Shown: positions 10,018 to 20,656 of the stretch, piece after piece
How the letters are laid out: every line of letters starts with the position of its first letter
Position numbering within the stretch: position 1 is the first letter of the stretch
Origin: Piscinibacter sp. HJYY11
GTDB lineage: Bacteria; Pseudomonadota; Gammaproteobacteria; Burkholderiales; Burkholderiaceae_C
Length of the DNA: 64,000 nucleotides
Reading direction: 5' to 3'
Assembly: GCF_016735515.1 (NCBI RefSeq)
Contig: NZ_JAERQZ010000001.1
Location: 3,522,746-3,586,745 of the forward strand
Translations under genes and position numbers: made by a program
The notes under the pieces: generated by a model
Told to the model about the DNA's origin: nothing
Databases searched by the model: none
The model's input: the letters and a program-made list of their open reading frames with translations, nothing else

Positions 10018-10470
10018 ATGCTCGCCAGCTCGTTCATCGCCTTCCTGCACTTCGTCTTCGCGTTCGGCATCGTCGCCACGCTGTTCTTCGAGTGGTTCAC
10101 CTTCAGCCGCACGCCCACCTTGCGGGAGGCGAAGCTGCTGGCCGCGGCCGACCGCTGGTACGGCGCGTTTGCCGGCGGCCTGCTCGTCGTCGGCGCCTTG
10201 CGTGTCATCTATTTCGAGAAGGGCTGGGACTTCTACAAGGCCATGCCCTTCTTCCACCTGAAGCTCACGCTCTTCATCGTGATCGGCCTGCTGTCGATCT
10301 ACCCGACGATCACCTTCGCCCGCTGGAAGTCGACGCTGAACGCCGGGCAGGCGCCGCAGATCCCCGAGGCGCAGTACCAGCGTGTCTCGCGCCTGCTGAA
10401 CCTGCAGATGCTGTTGCTGGTGGTGCTGGCGCTGAGCGCGTCGCTGATGGCCAAGGGAGTGCGTTTCTGA
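10018..10470 (+). CDS. DUF2214 family membrane protein
   Basis: A 150-residue inner-membrane protein with four predicted helices, roughly at 5-25, 48-65, 78-98 and 128-146. The pattern ASSFIAFLHFVFAFGIVATLFFEW, RVIYFEKGWDFY and FHLKLTLFIVIGLLSIYPT matches the DUF2214 family, for which no function is known. Several conserved histidines and the YPT segment recall small heme- or quinone-linked membrane proteins, but that is speculation. Its TGA overlaps the ATG of the next gene (ATGA), indicating translational coupling with the exported nucleosidase. Confidence 0.8.
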   Translation: MLASSFIAFLHFVFAFGIVATLFFEWFTFSRTPTLREAKLLAAADRWYGAFAGGLLVVGALRVIYFEKGWDFYKAMPFFHLKLTLFIVIGLLSIYPTITFARWKSTLNAGQAPQIPEAQYQRVSRLLNLQMLLLVVLALSASLMAKGVRF

Positions 10471-11477
10471 TGCGCGCCATCGCCGGGTTCATCGCCGCCC
10501 TGGCGCTGTGCGCCAGCACGCAGGCCGCGCCGCGTTGCCTCAGCGAGTGCACGCCGCGCATCGGCATCGTCTCGGCCTTCGGCGCCGAGGCCGACCTGCT
10601 GATCGCGCAGACGCAGAAGAAGCGGGTCTGGACGCTGGCCGGCAAGCGCTACACCACCGGCGTGCTGCGCGGCCAGCGGGTGGTGATCGTGCTGAGCGGC
10701 GTCAGCATGGTCAATTCGGCGATGGTCACCCAGCAGATGCTCGACCATTTCCGCATCGAGCGCCTCATCATGAGCGGCATCGCCGGTGGCCTGAACCCGG
10801 CTCAGCACGTCGGTGATGTGACCATCCCCGAGCGTTGGGCGATGCCGATGGAGGTCTACTGGAACGGCGACACGCAGGTGCCGGCACCGTGCGGCAAGAC
10901 CGGCGATGTGAGCTGCCTCGGCTTGAAGCTCGCCACGGGCCCGGACGGCCAGCCGCTGCCGCCCTACGCACCGGGCCTCTTCATGCGCGAGACCCACGTG
11001 CTCAACGCGGCGAATGCGCCCACGGGCGAGTTCCGCTTCGACTACCCGGTCGATGCCGAGATGTTCGCGGTGGCGCGCACGCTCACCCCCAAACTCGAAC
11101 GCTGCGGCCCGAAAGCACGCCTGCCCTCTGGTGAGCTCGACGCCAAGCAATGCGTGCGCGAACAACCGCAGCTGCGCGTCGGCGGCCTCGGTGTCTCGGC
11201 CACCGTGTTCCTCGCCAACGCGCAGTACCGCCAGTACCTCTTCGAGACGCTGAAGGCCGACACCTTCGAGATGGAAACCGCCGCGCTCGCCCATGTGGCC
11301 CATGCCAACGGCGTGCCCTACATCGCCTTCCGCAGCATCAGCGACCTGGCCGGCGCCACAGAGTTCAACGCCGACGTCGGTGCGCTCTTCATGAGCGGCC
11401 TTGCAGAAGCGAACGAGGCAGCGGTGACGCTGGCATTCCTTGACGCGTGGAGGCTGCGCAAGAGGCCCCGGCCCTAG
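10470..11477 (+). CDS. Exported MTA/SAH nucleosidase-family protein
   Basis: A 335-residue member of the PNP/UDP phosphorylase superfamily, similar to 5'-methylthioadenosine/S-adenosylhomocysteine nucleosidase but with a signal peptide (residues 1-19, ending TQAA). Family landmarks are RIGIVSAFGAEADLL near the mature N-terminus, GIAGGLNP, FEMETAALAHVA (nucleoside-ribose binding glutamate) and RSISDLAG (catalytic aspartate). It is about 100 residues longer than cytosolic MtnN; the extra region (~125-215) carries several cysteines. Export implies salvage or hydrolysis of extracellular nucleosides in the periplasm. It overlaps the upstream DUF2214 gene by four bases and ends nine bases before ubiA. 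Confidence 0.8.
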   Translation: MRAIAGFIAALALCASTQAAPRCLSECTPRIGIVSAFGAEADLLIAQTQKKRVWTLAGKRYTTGVLRGQRVVIVLSGVSMVNSAMVTQQMLDHFRIERLIMSGIAGGLNPAQHVGDVTIPERWAMPMEVYWNGDTQVPAPCGKTGDVSCLGLKLATGPDGQPLPPYAPGLFMRETHVLNAANAPTGEFRFDYPVDAEMFAVARTLTPKLERCGPKARLPSGELDAKQCVREQPQLRVGGLGVSATVFLANAQYRQYLFETLKADTFEMETAALAHVAHANGVPYIAFRSISDLAGATEFNADVGALFMSGLAEANEAAVTLAFLDAWRLRKRPRP

Positions 11478-11486
11478 ACTTCGCGC

Positions 11487-12362
11487 ATGACGACGACCGC
11501 GCCCGCTCCCTCCCGCCTCGCGCTCTACCTCGACCTCATCCGCTGGAACCGCCCGGCCGGCACCTACCTGCTGCTGTGGCCCACGCTCTCGGCGTTGTGG
11601 ATCGCGGCCCAGGGCTTCCCGGGCTGGCACCTGCTGGTCGTCTTCGTGCTCGGTACCTTCCTGATGCGCAGTGCGGGGTGTGCGGTCAATGACGTGGCCG
11701 ACCGCGATTTCGACAAGCATGTGAAGCGCACCGCGCAGCGCCCGGTGACGAGTGGTGCGCTGAGCGTCAAGGCCGCGCTGGTCTTCGGCGCCGCGCTCGC
11801 GTTGATCGCCTTCGGCCTCGTGCTCACCACCAACACGCCGACCATCGCGTGGAGTTTCGCGGCGCTCGCGGTCAGCATCTTCTATCCCTTCACCAAGCGC
11901 TTCTTCTCGATGCCGCAGGCGGTGCTGGGCGTGGCCTTCAGCTTCGGCATCCCGATGGCGTTTTCGGCGGTGCAGGGCACCGTGCCGGCCGTGGCGTGGT
12001 GGCTGCTGGTGGGCAACCTCTTCTGGGTGCTGGCCTACGACACCGAGTACGCGATGGTCGACCGCGACGACGACCTGAAGATCGGCATCCGCACCTCGGC
12101 GATCACGCTGGGCCGTTTCGACGTGGTGGGCGTGATGCTCTTCTATGCGGCGTTCATCGCGATCTGGGCGGCCATCGGCGTGGCGCTCGGCATGGGCCTG
12201 TTCTATTTCGCGGGTCTTGGGGTCGCGGCCGGCATCGCGGCGTGGCACTACACGCTGATCCGCACGCGCACCCGCGAAGGCTGCTTCAAGGCCTTCCGCC
12301 TCAACCACTGGCTGGGCTTCGTGGTCTTCGTCGGCGTATTGGTCGACTTCGCCGTGCGCTAG
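11487..12362 (+). CDS. ubiA: 4-hydroxybenzoate polyprenyltransferase
   Basis: A 291-residue integral membrane prenyltransferase that attaches the polyprenyl tail to 4-hydroxybenzoate in ubiquinone biosynthesis. Both Asp-rich Mg-diphosphate motifs are intact: NDVADRDFD at 68-76 and [12 protein letters not shown] at 185-196. About eight to nine hydrophobic helices follow the usual UbiA layout, and length is normal (~290). The ATG lies nine bases after the preceding stop, so it probably shares that transcript. I see no accompanying chorismate lyase gene in the window. Confidence 0.96.
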   Translation: MTTTAPAPSRLALYLDLIRWNRPAGTYLLLWPTLSALWIAAQGFPGWHLLVVFVLGTFLMRSAGCAVNDVADRDFDKHVKRTAQRPVTSGALSVKAALVFGAALALIAFGLVLTTNTPTIAWSFAALAVSIFYPFTKRFFSMPQAVLGVAFSFGIPMAFSAVQGTVPAVAWWLLVGNLFWVLAYDTEYAMVDRDDDLKIGIRTSAITLGRFDVVGVMLFYAAFIAIWAAIGVALGMGLFYFAGLGVAAGIAAWHYTLIRTRTREGCFKAFRLNHWLGFVVFVGVLVDFAVR

Positions 12363-12421
12363 TTCGCATCTGCAGCGTGCTGCCCTGTGCGCTCGCTGGC
12401 AGGGCGGACGAAAATTGCGGC

Positions 12422-13519
12422 ATGTCTGACCTGTCCGCTGCCCGGCGTTCCGGCCACACCGGCCGTTCGTACTGGCAGGCGCTGGTGCAGGCCGTCGTGG
12501 CCGCGTCGCTGGTGCACGTCGCGTTCTGCGCCCTGTTCTTCGCGTTGTCGGCGCCGCTGATGGGCTGGGCCAACGTCGGCAGCATCGTGCTGTACGGCGC
12601 CGCCTATGCGCTGCTGCGCAAGCGCTACAACCGCCCGGCGCTTGCATTGATCTGGGTCGAGCTGCTGACGCACGCGCTCGTGGCCACGCGCGTGCTCGGT
12701 TGGGAAAGCGGCTTCCACTACTACGTGCTGCTCATGATGCCGATGGTGTTCATGAGCCCGGTGCGCGGCGAGCACACCAAGGTCGTGCTGGGTCTCTTGC
12801 TCGCGGTCTTCTACCTCGGGCTGGATTGGATGTCGCACCACCGCGCGCCGCTGGCCGTGCTGACCCCGGGCGCGCTCGATGGCGTGCGTGCCTTCAACAT
12901 CGTCGCCACGCTGGTGCTGCTTGCGCACCTGGCCAACTACTACCTGCGCGCGGTGATGCGCGCCGAGATGCGCCTGCACGACCTCGCGACGACCGACCCG
13001 CTGACGGGCCTGGCCAACCGCCGCCGTGCGCTCGACGTGGCCGGCCTGCACCTCGCGCGGCGCCGCAGCGATGGGGCGCCGATGAGCGTGATCCTCGGCG
13101 ATGTGGACCATTTCAAGTCGGTCAACGACTGGCATGGCCACGAGGTGGGCGACCAGGTGCTGATCGCGGTCGCGAAGGCGATGCAGTCCGCCACGCGAGA
13201 CGGCGACACGGTGTGCCGGTGGGGCGGCGAGGAATTCCTGATCGTGCTGCCCGACACCGACGCCGCCGAGGCGCTTCGGGTCGCCGAGCGGGTGCGCCAT
13301 GCCGTGCAGCACACCCACCTCGCGCAGGCCGATCAGGCCCTGAGCGTCACCATCACGCTGGGCGTGAGCACGCTGCAGGCGCTGGAGCCGCTGTCGGCGG
13401 GCATTGCCCGCGCCGATGCAGCGATGTACCGCGGCAAGATCGCCGGCCGCAACCGCTGCGAGGGCGATGCGCCTCCCGCGCCTTCGTTGCCGCGGCGCGA
13501 GCCGGCGCTCGCGCACTGA
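12422..13519 (+). CDS. Membrane diguanylate cyclase (GGEEF)
   Basis: A 365-residue protein with five to six N-terminal transmembrane helices (about 20-180) and a C-terminal GGDEF domain (about 195-350) that should make cyclic di-GMP. The active-site signature is GGEEF at 268-272, preceded by the I-site RDGD, so feedback inhibition is expected. TTDPLTGLANRR marks the domain start. The short membrane part has no recognisable periplasmic sensor domain, so signal input is probably through the helices. It starts 60 bases after ubiA and ends 25 bases before the convergent glutamate dehydrogenase gene. It is independent of the DISM-type cyclase at 1528-3306. Confidence 0.92.
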   Translation: MSDLSAARRSGHTGRSYWQALVQAVVAASLVHVAFCALFFALSAPLMGWANVGSIVLYGAAYALLRKRYNRPALALIWVELLTHALVATRVLGWESGFHYYVLLMMPMVFMSPVRGEHTKVVLGLLLAVFYLGLDWMSHHRAPLAVLTPGALDGVRAFNIVATLVLLAHLANYYLRAVMRAEMRLHDLATTDPLTGLANRRRALDVAGLHLARRRSDGAPMSVILGDVDHFKSVNDWHGHEVGDQVLIAVAKAMQSATRDGDTVCRWGGEEFLIVLPDTDAAEALRVAERVRHAVQHTHLAQADQALSVTITLGVSTLQALEPLSAGIARADAAMYRGKIAGRNRCEGDAPPAPSLPRREPALAH

Positions 13520-13543
13520 TCGGCCTGGTGCCGATCACCGGGA

Positions 13544-14815
<1,272 letters not shown>

Positions 14816-14927
14816 GGCGATCTCCGGGCCTTCTGTGGTCTTGGTGGAGAAGACTGTAGGCCCGCCGTCAGCGCTTGTGGACCCCTCGGCCATGCCACCT
14901 TTGCATGACCGCGGGCATATCCCGGGC

Positions 14928-15737
14928 TCAGCGGCCGAATTCGTCGCCCAGCTCGGCGGCGCGGCGCTGCGCGGCCTTCAGCGCCTTCACGATCGCGGGC
15001 TTCACGCCGCTGCCTTCCATCGAGGTGAGCGCGGCGTAGGTGGTGCCGCCCTTGGACGTGACGCGCTCGCGCAGCACGGCGGGTGTTTCGGGCGAGGCGA
15101 GCGCGAGCGCACTTGCGCCCTGGAAAGTGGCCAGTGCCAGCGTCTTGCCTTGCTCTTCGGTGAGGCCCATCTCCACCGCCGCTTCCATCATCGCTTCGAC
15201 GAAATAGAAGACGTAGGCCGGGCCCGAGCCCGACATCGCGGTGACCGCATCGAGGTCGTGCTCGGCGTTCACCCACAGCGTGCGGCCGGTGGACGCGAGC
15301 ATGCGCTCGACCTCCTTGCGCTCCCGCGCCGTGACGGCGGGGCGTGCGTAGAGGCCGGTGATGCCCTGGCCGATCAGCGCCGGCGTGTTGGGCATGGAGC
15401 GCACGATGCGCTCGGTGCCGAGCGCCTTCGCCATGTCGTCGCTGCGGATGCCGGCCATCACGCTGAACTGCAAGGCCTTGCCGATGTGCGGCAGGTTGGC
15501 CTCGGCTGCGGCCTTGAAGCTTTGCGGCTTGATCGCCCACACCACGGTGTCGGCGCGTTGCAGCACCGAGCCCGGCGCTTCGAGCGTGATCACCTGCAGC
15601 TCGCGCTGCAGGCGCGATCGCTGGTCCGCGTTGGGCTCGAGCACCAGGATGTCGCCGGGCGCGCGCCCGCTCTTGAGCAGGCCGCCGATGATGGCGCTGG
15701 CCATGTTGCCGCCGCCGATGAATGCAATCGTGGTCAT
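14928..15737 (-). CDS. proC: Pyrroline-5-carboxylate reductase
   Basis: A 269-residue enzyme for the last step of proline biosynthesis, reducing pyrroline-5-carboxylate with NAD(P)H. The dinucleotide-binding motif IGGGNMA is near the N-terminus. [20 protein letters not shown] and the C-terminal signature [15 protein letters not shown] through [11 protein letters not shown] are intact. The ATG at 15737 starts directly on the Rossmann strand; 13 upstream in-frame codons are not supported. It ends 112 bases before gdhA on the same strand. The usual neighbour yggS is elsewhere in this window, at 20717-21403. Confidence 0.96.
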   Translation of the reverse strand: MTTIAFIGGGNMASAIIGGLLKSGRAPGDILVLEPNADQRSRLQRELQVITLEAPGSVLQRADTVVWAIKPQSFKAAAEANLPHIGKALQFSVMAGIRSDDMAKALGTERIVRSMPNTPALIGQGITGLYARPAVTARERKEVERMLASTGRTLWVNAEHDLDAVTAMSGSGPAYVFYFVEAMMEAAVEMGLTEEQGKTLALATFQGASALALASPETPAVLRERVTSKGGTTYAALTSMEGSGVKPAIVKALKAAQRRAAELGDEFGR

Positions 15738-15747
15738 GTGGTGTTCT

Positions 15748-16590
15748 TCAGGCTTGGGCCCAGCGCCGCAGTTCACGCTCGGTGGCCTGCAGGGCGGGGC
15801 GGGTGAGGGAATAGAAGGATAGTCGTCCGGGCGAGGGCCAGCGCTGCGAGGCCGACAGGGCCACGAGGTCGGGCGGCACCGCCGACTGGTTGAGGCAGCC
15901 GATGCCCCAGCCGGCGCGCAGCGCGGCCATCGCCCCGTGGGCGCCGGTGCAGCTCAAGCGCAGGTGATGGGCGCGGCCGGCGCGCGCCAGGGCGTCGAGC
16001 GCCAGGCGGCGCACCGGGCACTCGGGGCCGAGCAGCACCAAGGGGGCCGGGCCGCTGGTGGGCACGGCATAGCGTTCGGCGTGCACCCAGGCCAAGGGTT
16101 CGCGCCGGATGAGCCTGGCGCCGGGCAAGGGCTCGTCGCTGGTGACGACGGCCAGGTCCATCGTGCCGGCCTGCCAGAGCTGCTGCAGCGAGGCGGAGCT
16201 GGCCCACAGCAGCTCGAAGCGCACGCCCGGGGTGCTGTCGTGCAGCAGGGCCAGCAACTCGCCCAGGCGCGCCGGCATGAAGTATTCGCTGATGCCGATG
16301 CGGCGCACTTCTTCTTCGGCCGCCGGCTGCACCGCGGCGCGCGCATCGGCCTGCCAGTCGAGCAGGCGGCGGGCATGCGGCAGGAAACGTTCGCCCTCGG
16401 CCGTGAGCGCGAGCGAGCGGGTGCTGCGCTCGGCCAGGCGCACGCCGAGCGAGGCTTCGAGCTGCTGCAGGTGGGTGCTGACGGCCGACTGGGTGCGGTG
16501 CACCTGCTGCGCGGCGCGGGTGACCGACTGGGTGTCGGCCACCGCCACGAAGCTGCGCAGCCAGAGCGGGTCGAGGTCGTTCATCTGCAT
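15748..16590 (-). CDS. LysR-family transcriptional regulator
   Basis: A 280-residue LysR regulator. The N-terminal winged helix-turn-helix (about 5-65) contains FVAVADTQSVTRAAQQVHRTQSAVSTHLQQLE. The rest is a periplasmic-binding-protein-like effector domain of the short type. It is divergently transcribed from the tautomerase-family gene with a 90-base intergenic region, the classic arrangement in which the regulator controls both its own gene and the neighbour. A second possible start lies two codons in. The effector is unknown; the neighbour suggests an aromatic or small unsaturated acid. Confidence 0.92.
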   Translation of the reverse strand: MQMNDLDPLWLRSFVAVADTQSVTRAAQQVHRTQSAVSTHLQQLEASLGVRLAERSTRSLALTAEGERFLPHARRLLDWQADARAAVQPAAEEEVRRIGISEYFMPARLGELLALLHDSTPGVRFELLWASSASLQQLWQAGTMDLAVVTSDEPLPGARLIRREPLAWVHAERYAVPTSGPAPLVLLGPECPVRRLALDALARAGRAHHLRLSCTGAHGAMAALRAGWGIGCLNQSAVPPDLVALSASQRWPSPGRLSFYSLTRPALQATERELRRWAQA

Positions 16591-16680
16591 TTCTGATGAA
16601 TGTCAAAAAATCAAACTGCTTCTCAGATGAATGCTCGGTGCCTAGAGTGAAGCTGTCAAGTTCAACGAAGGAGCAACACA
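16591..16680. promoter_or_regulatory. Divergent LysR/tautomerase control region
   Basis: This 90-base gap separates the divergent starts. It holds two near-copies of GATGAATG, at 16595-16602 and 16626-16633, about 31 bases apart. The first forms an inverted repeat with TTCATC at 16580-16585. Spacing near three helical turns fits a dimer-of-dimers LysR site. GGAG (16669-16672) precedes the tautomerase ATG. AT content is visibly higher than in surrounding coding DNA. Operator assignment is inferred. Confidence 0.4.
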
Positions 16681-17072
16681 TGCCCTACCTGCACATCCAG
16701 ATCTCCGGCCCGCAAGACGACGCGCTGGCCCAGCGTGTGGCCGAGACCGGCACCGAGCTCACCGCAACGCTTCTCGGCAAGAACCGCGAGCACACCGCGG
16801 TGGTGGTCGAGTTCATCGCACCCGCGCACTGGTTCATCGCCGGGCGGCCGCTGGCCGGCGCGCCCCGGCGCAGCTACCACTGGATGGTGAGCATTACCGA
16901 CGAGACCAACACCAAGCGCGAGAAGGCCGACTACCTGGCCGCCGTGCACCGGGCGATGGACGAGCTGCTGGGCGGTGCGGCTGAACATTCGTACACCCAC
17001 GTGGCGGACCTGCGCGGCAGTGCCTATGGCTTTGCGGGCCGCACGCAGGAGCACCGCTACCAGCACGGCTGA
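16681..17072 (+). CDS. Tautomerase-superfamily protein
   Basis: A 130-residue protein resembling 4-oxalocrotonate tautomerase/MIF-type enzymes, in which the N-terminal proline exposed after Met removal is the catalytic base. Pro2 is present in MPYLHIQISG. A beta-alpha-beta unit follows (strand, helix ~15-35, then TAVVVEFIAP), and the second half may repeat it. Length is about twice the classical 62-residue 4-OT, consistent with a fused or cis-CaaD/MSAD-like variant. AAGGAG lies eight bases before the ATG. It is divergent from a LysR gene that probably regulates it. Substrate is unknown. Confidence 0.78.
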
Positions 17073-17136
17073 ACCCTGCTCGCGTCTCGGCACGCCGCCT
17101 GCCGCACCATGCGGCATCACATTGCCGGAGACGCCC

Positions 17137-17625
17137 ATGCACCTGGAAGGCTCATGCCACTGCGGCGCCGTGCGCTTCAGCCTGGAGTCGCACAGCCCGC
17201 AACCGTATCTGCACTGCCACTGCTCGATCTGCCGCAAGACGGCGGGCGGTGGCGGGTATGCGATCAACCTCGGCGGAGATGCGGCGACGCTGCGCGTGTC
17301 CGGACAGGAGAGTGTCTCGATCTATCACGCGGTGATGCGCGAGCCCGGCAAGCGGGCGACACGATCGAAGGCGGGGCGGCATTTCTGCAAGCACTGCGGC
17401 AGCGCCTTGTGGCTGTGGGACCCGCGCTGGCCGGAGCTCGTGCATCCGCATGCGTCGGCGATCGACACGCCCCTGCCCAAACCCAAGGAAGTGGTCGAAG
17501 CGGCGCTGCAGTGGGTTGCGCCATGGGTCGATGTGCCCAAGGGGCGCGGCCACGTGCATTGCGAGACGTGGCCGAGCGAGTCTCTTCAGGAGTGGCATCG
17601 GCGCCATGGCGTCGAAAGCGCCTAG
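17137..17625 (+). CDS. GFA/CENP-V family zinc protein
   Basis: A 162-residue member of the glutathione-dependent formaldehyde-activating enzyme (GFA, Mss4-like) fold family. Zinc-ligand cysteines appear as [10 protein letters not shown] near the N-terminus, HCHCSICRKTAGG at about 28-40 and HFCKHCGSALW at about 85-95. These proteins bind structural zinc; most have no demonstrated enzymatic role. GGAG precedes the ATG. The stop TAG at 17623-17625 overlaps the stop of the convergent putA through a shared palindromic CTAG. A second GFA-family gene is present at 59373-59777. Confidence 0.88.
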   Translation: MHLEGSCHCGAVRFSLESHSPQPYLHCHCSICRKTAGGGGYAINLGGDAATLRVSGQESVSIYHAVMREPGKRATRSKAGRHFCKHCGSALWLWDPRWPELVHPHASAIDTPLPKPKEVVEAALQWVAPWVDVPKGRGHVHCETWPSESLQEWHRRHGVESA

Positions 17626-20618
17626 TTGCGCAGCCCGGCCAGCAGCGCGGCATTGCCGCCCGCCGCTGCCGTGTTGATCGTCAGCGTGCGCTCGGCGCAG
17701 AAGCGGTAGAGGTAGTGCGGCCCACCCGCCTTCGGGCCGGTGCCCGACAGGCCTTCGCCGCCGAAGGGCTGCACGCCAACCACCGCGCCGATCATGTTGC
17801 GGTTGACGTAGACGTTGCCGATGCGGGCCGCCTCGGCGAGCTGGTGCGCGCGGCCGTCGATGCGCGTCTGCAGGCCGAGCGTGAGGCCGTAGCCGAGCGC
17901 GTTGACTTCGGCGATCACCGTTTCAGGTGCGCCGCTCCAGCGCACCACGTGGAGCACCGGGCCGAAGATCTCCTTTTTCACGTCGGCGATGTGCTGTAGC
18001 TCGAACGCGATGGGGGCGACGAGGCGCGGCAGCGTGCTGTGCAGCGGCGTCTCGCCGATGAGCGTGGCTTCGGTGCGCAGGCGGGCGATGTGGCCTTGCA
18101 GGTTCTCGAAGGCCTCGTCGTCGATGACGGGGCCGACGTCGGTCTCGAGCCGGCCCGGGTCGCCGAGCGTCAGCTCGGCCATCGCACCGCGCAGCATCTC
18201 GATCACGGTGTCGGCCACGCTCTCGTGCACGCACAGCAGGCGCAGCGCCGAGCAGCGCTGGCCAGCGGAGCGGAATGCACTTTGCACCACCGCATCGACC
18301 ACCTGCTCGGGCAGTGCGGTGCTGTCGACCACCATCGCGTTGATGCCGCCGGTCTCGGCGATCAGTGGCACGATGGGGCCGTCTTTTGCGGCGAGGGCGC
18401 GGTTGATGGCCTTGGCGACGGCGGTCGAGCCGGTGAAGCAGACGCCGGCCGTGCGATCGTCGGCCACGAGGCCGGCGCCGATGGTCTCGCCGAGGCCGTG
18501 CAGCAGCGCGAGCGCATCACGCGGCACACCCGCCTCGTGCAGCAGCGCGACCATGCGTAGCGCGACCGCCGGTGTCTGTTCCGCCGGTTTGGCGGCCACG
18601 CTGTTGCCGGCGACGAGTGCGGCCACCACCTGGCCGGTGAAGATCGCGAGCGGGAAATTCCATGGGCTGATGCAGACAAAGACCCCGCGACCATGCAACG
18701 AGAGCTCGTTGCTCTCGCCGGTCGGGCCGGGCAGGGATTGCGATGCGAGTCGCTCTTCCGCCTGCTCGGCGTAGTAGCGGCAGAAGTCCACCGCTTCGCG
18801 CACTTCGGCAATCGCATCGCCCAGCGTCTTGTGCGCCTCGCGCACCAGCAGGCCGCAGAACTCGTGCAGGCGCGCATCGAGCATGTCGGCGGCGCGCCGC
18901 AGGATGTTGGCGCGGGCCGAGAGGGGCGTGCGTGTCCACGCGTGCTGGCCTTGCTGCAGCCGGGCCATCGTCGGCGCGATGTCGGCCACGCTGGCGAGCG
19001 CGATCGGCTGCGGCCGCGCCGCGGCGATGGCGGCTTCGAAGCTCGCGCGTTCGACGCGGTTGGTCGGGTCGGCGCCTGTCGAGTTGGCGCGCCGCGGGCC
19101 GTAGAGATCGATCGGCCATGGCAGCCCGGGGTGGGCCGAGGGCACAAGCGGCGAGGCGAGCAGCTCCTCGGGGTGCACCTCGTCGTCGGCCAGCTGGTGC
19201 ACGAAGGACGAGTTGGCGCCGTTCTCGAGCAACCGGCGCACCAGGTAGGCCAGCAGGTCGCGGTGCTCGCCGACCGGCGCGTACACGCGCACGGCGATCA
19301 GCGGGTCTTTCATCACCTCGCGGTAGATCCCTTCGCCCATGCCGTGCAGGCGCTGCATCTCGAACGGTGCGTTGGCCTTGCGCGCCAGCTGCAGGACGGC
19401 GGCGATGGTGCCGGCGTTATGCGTGGCGAATTGCGGGTAGACCACGTCGGCGTGCGACAGCAGGGCCTGCGCGCAGGCGAGGTAGGAGATGTCGGTGTGG
19501 TGCTTGTGCGTGAAGACCGGGTAGCCGGGCAGGCCGAGCTCCTGCGCGCGCTTCACTTCCCCGTCCCAGTAAGCACCCTTCACCAGACGCACCATGAAAT
19601 AGAGGCCGTGCCGGCGCGCGATGCGGGCGACTTCGTTGACGGTGTCGAGCGCACGCGTCTGGTAGGCCTGCACCGCGAGGCCGAACCCGCGCCACTGCGG
19701 GTGGGTGCTGGCGATGCGGGCGGCGAGTGCGTCCAGCACGTCGAGCGAGAGCTCGAGACGTTCGCTTTCTTCGGCGTCGATGGTGAGGTTGAGATTGGCC
19801 TGTGCGGCACGCTCGACGAGTTGCCACACACGCGGCAGCAGCTCGGCGAAGACACGCTCGCGCTGCAGCTCTTCATAACGCGAGAACAGGGCCGAAAGCT
19901 TGATGGAGATGCCGTCGGCGGTGGTGGGATCGCCGGTCGCACGCTTGGCGGCGATGGCCTCCAGGGCGTTCAGGTAGGCCGCGAGATAGCGTTGCGCGTC
20001 GGCTTCGGTGCGCGCGCCTTCGCCCAGCATGTCGTAGCTGAAGCGCAGGCCGGGCTGGTGTTCGCGGGCCTGGTTGGCTTCGTTCATCGCTTCGCGGATG
20101 GAGCGGCCGAGCACGAACTGGCGCCCGAGCAACTGGATGGCGCGCACGGTCGCGGCGACCACGGTCTGCGCACCAAGGCGCTTGAGGAGGCCGTTGTCAC
20201 CGGGGCTGTCGGGCAGGAATTTCTTCGACAGGCTGATGGCGCTGGCGGACAAGGTGGCCAGCATCTTGTGGGGCCCTTCGGCCTGCGAATCGAAGGCCGC
20301 ACGCCCGAGTTGGTCGGCCGTCAGGGCGATCGCCGTCTCGGTGTCGGGCACCCGCAGCAGCGCTTCGGCCAGGCGCATCAGCGCCAAGCCCTCGGCGCTC
20401 GAGATGGGGTACTCGCGCAGCAGCGACTCCATGGCCCAGAACGGGGCGGGTTTGTCGCGCACCGCCTGCACCCACGGGCGGGCGGTGCTGACGACACGCG
20501 GCCAGTCGAGCGTGGTGGCGAGCGGGGGCAAAAGGCCCGACAGCAGCTCGGCCTCACGCCGGCAAGGCGCGGGTAGGCGGGGGTGCAGGCTGGGCGGCGG
20601 TGGAAAGTCAGACGGCAT
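17622..20618 (-). CDS. putA: Bifunctional proline dehydrogenase/P5C dehydrogenase
   Basis: A 998-residue PutA that oxidises proline to glutamate in two steps at the inner membrane face. The FAD-dependent proline dehydrogenase domain (about 110-430) includes RLVKGAYWDGEVKRAQ. The P5C dehydrogenase domain (about 500-990) has SPWNFPLAIFTGQV, ETGGINAMVVD and the catalytic cysteine in SAGQRCSALRLL. There is no N-terminal ribbon-helix-helix domain, so this is the short, non-autoregulatory PutA form and needs another regulator. The ATG at 20618 starts the family-like N-terminus. The gene is convergent with the GFA gene and follows yggS in the same direction. Confidence 0.95.
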   Translation of the reverse strand: MPSDFPPPPSLHPRLPAPCRREAELLSGLLPPLATTLDWPRVVSTARPWVQAVRDKPAPFWAMESLLREYPISSAEGLALMRLAEALLRVPDTETAIALTADQLGRAAFDSQAEGPHKMLATLSASAISLSKKFLPDSPGDNGLLKRLGAQTVVAATVRAIQLLGRQFVLGRSIREAMNEANQAREHQPGLRFSYDMLGEGARTEADAQRYLAAYLNALEAIAAKRATGDPTTADGISIKLSALFSRYEELQRERVFAELLPRVWQLVERAAQANLNLTIDAEESERLELSLDVLDALAARIASTHPQWRGFGLAVQAYQTRALDTVNEVARIARRHGLYFMVRLVKGAYWDGEVKRAQELGLPGYPVFTHKHHTDISYLACAQALLSHADVVYPQFATHNAGTIAAVLQLARKANAPFEMQRLHGMGEGIYREVMKDPLIAVRVYAPVGEHRDLLAYLVRRLLENGANSSFVHQLADDEVHPEELLASPLVPSAHPGLPWPIDLYGPRRANSTGADPTNRVERASFEAAIAAARPQPIALASVADIAPTMARLQQGQHAWTRTPLSARANILRRAADMLDARLHEFCGLLVREAHKTLGDAIAEVREAVDFCRYYAEQAEERLASQSLPGPTGESNELSLHGRGVFVCISPWNFPLAIFTGQVVAALVAGNSVAAKPAEQTPAVALRMVALLHEAGVPRDALALLHGLGETIGAGLVADDRTAGVCFTGSTAVAKAINRALAAKDGPIVPLIAETGGINAMVVDSTALPEQVVDAVVQSAFRSAGQRCSALRLLCVHESVADTVIEMLRGAMAELTLGDPGRLETDVGPVIDDEAFENLQGHIARLRTEATLIGETPLHSTLPRLVAPIAFELQHIADVKKEIFGPVLHVVRWSGAPETVIAEVNALGYGLTLGLQTRIDGRAHQLAEAARIGNVYVNRNMIGAVVGVQPFGGEGLSGTGPKAGGPHYLYRFCAERTLTINTAAAGGNAALLAGLRN

Positions 20619-20656
20619 GGTGGCGACGGCGGGATGAGAATGTCGCCAAGATATCC

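Noticed and set aside
10299..12647. Long leftward open frame opposite the nucleosidase, ubiA and DUF2214 genes
   Set aside because: It is antisense to three well-recognised genes, is Arg/His/Ala-rich and has no family resemblance; a by-product of high GC at third positions.
17137..17625. Reading the two GFA-family genes as formaldehyde detoxification enzymes
   Set aside because: No glutathione-dependent formaldehyde dehydrogenase gene is nearby, and most family members lack proven activity.
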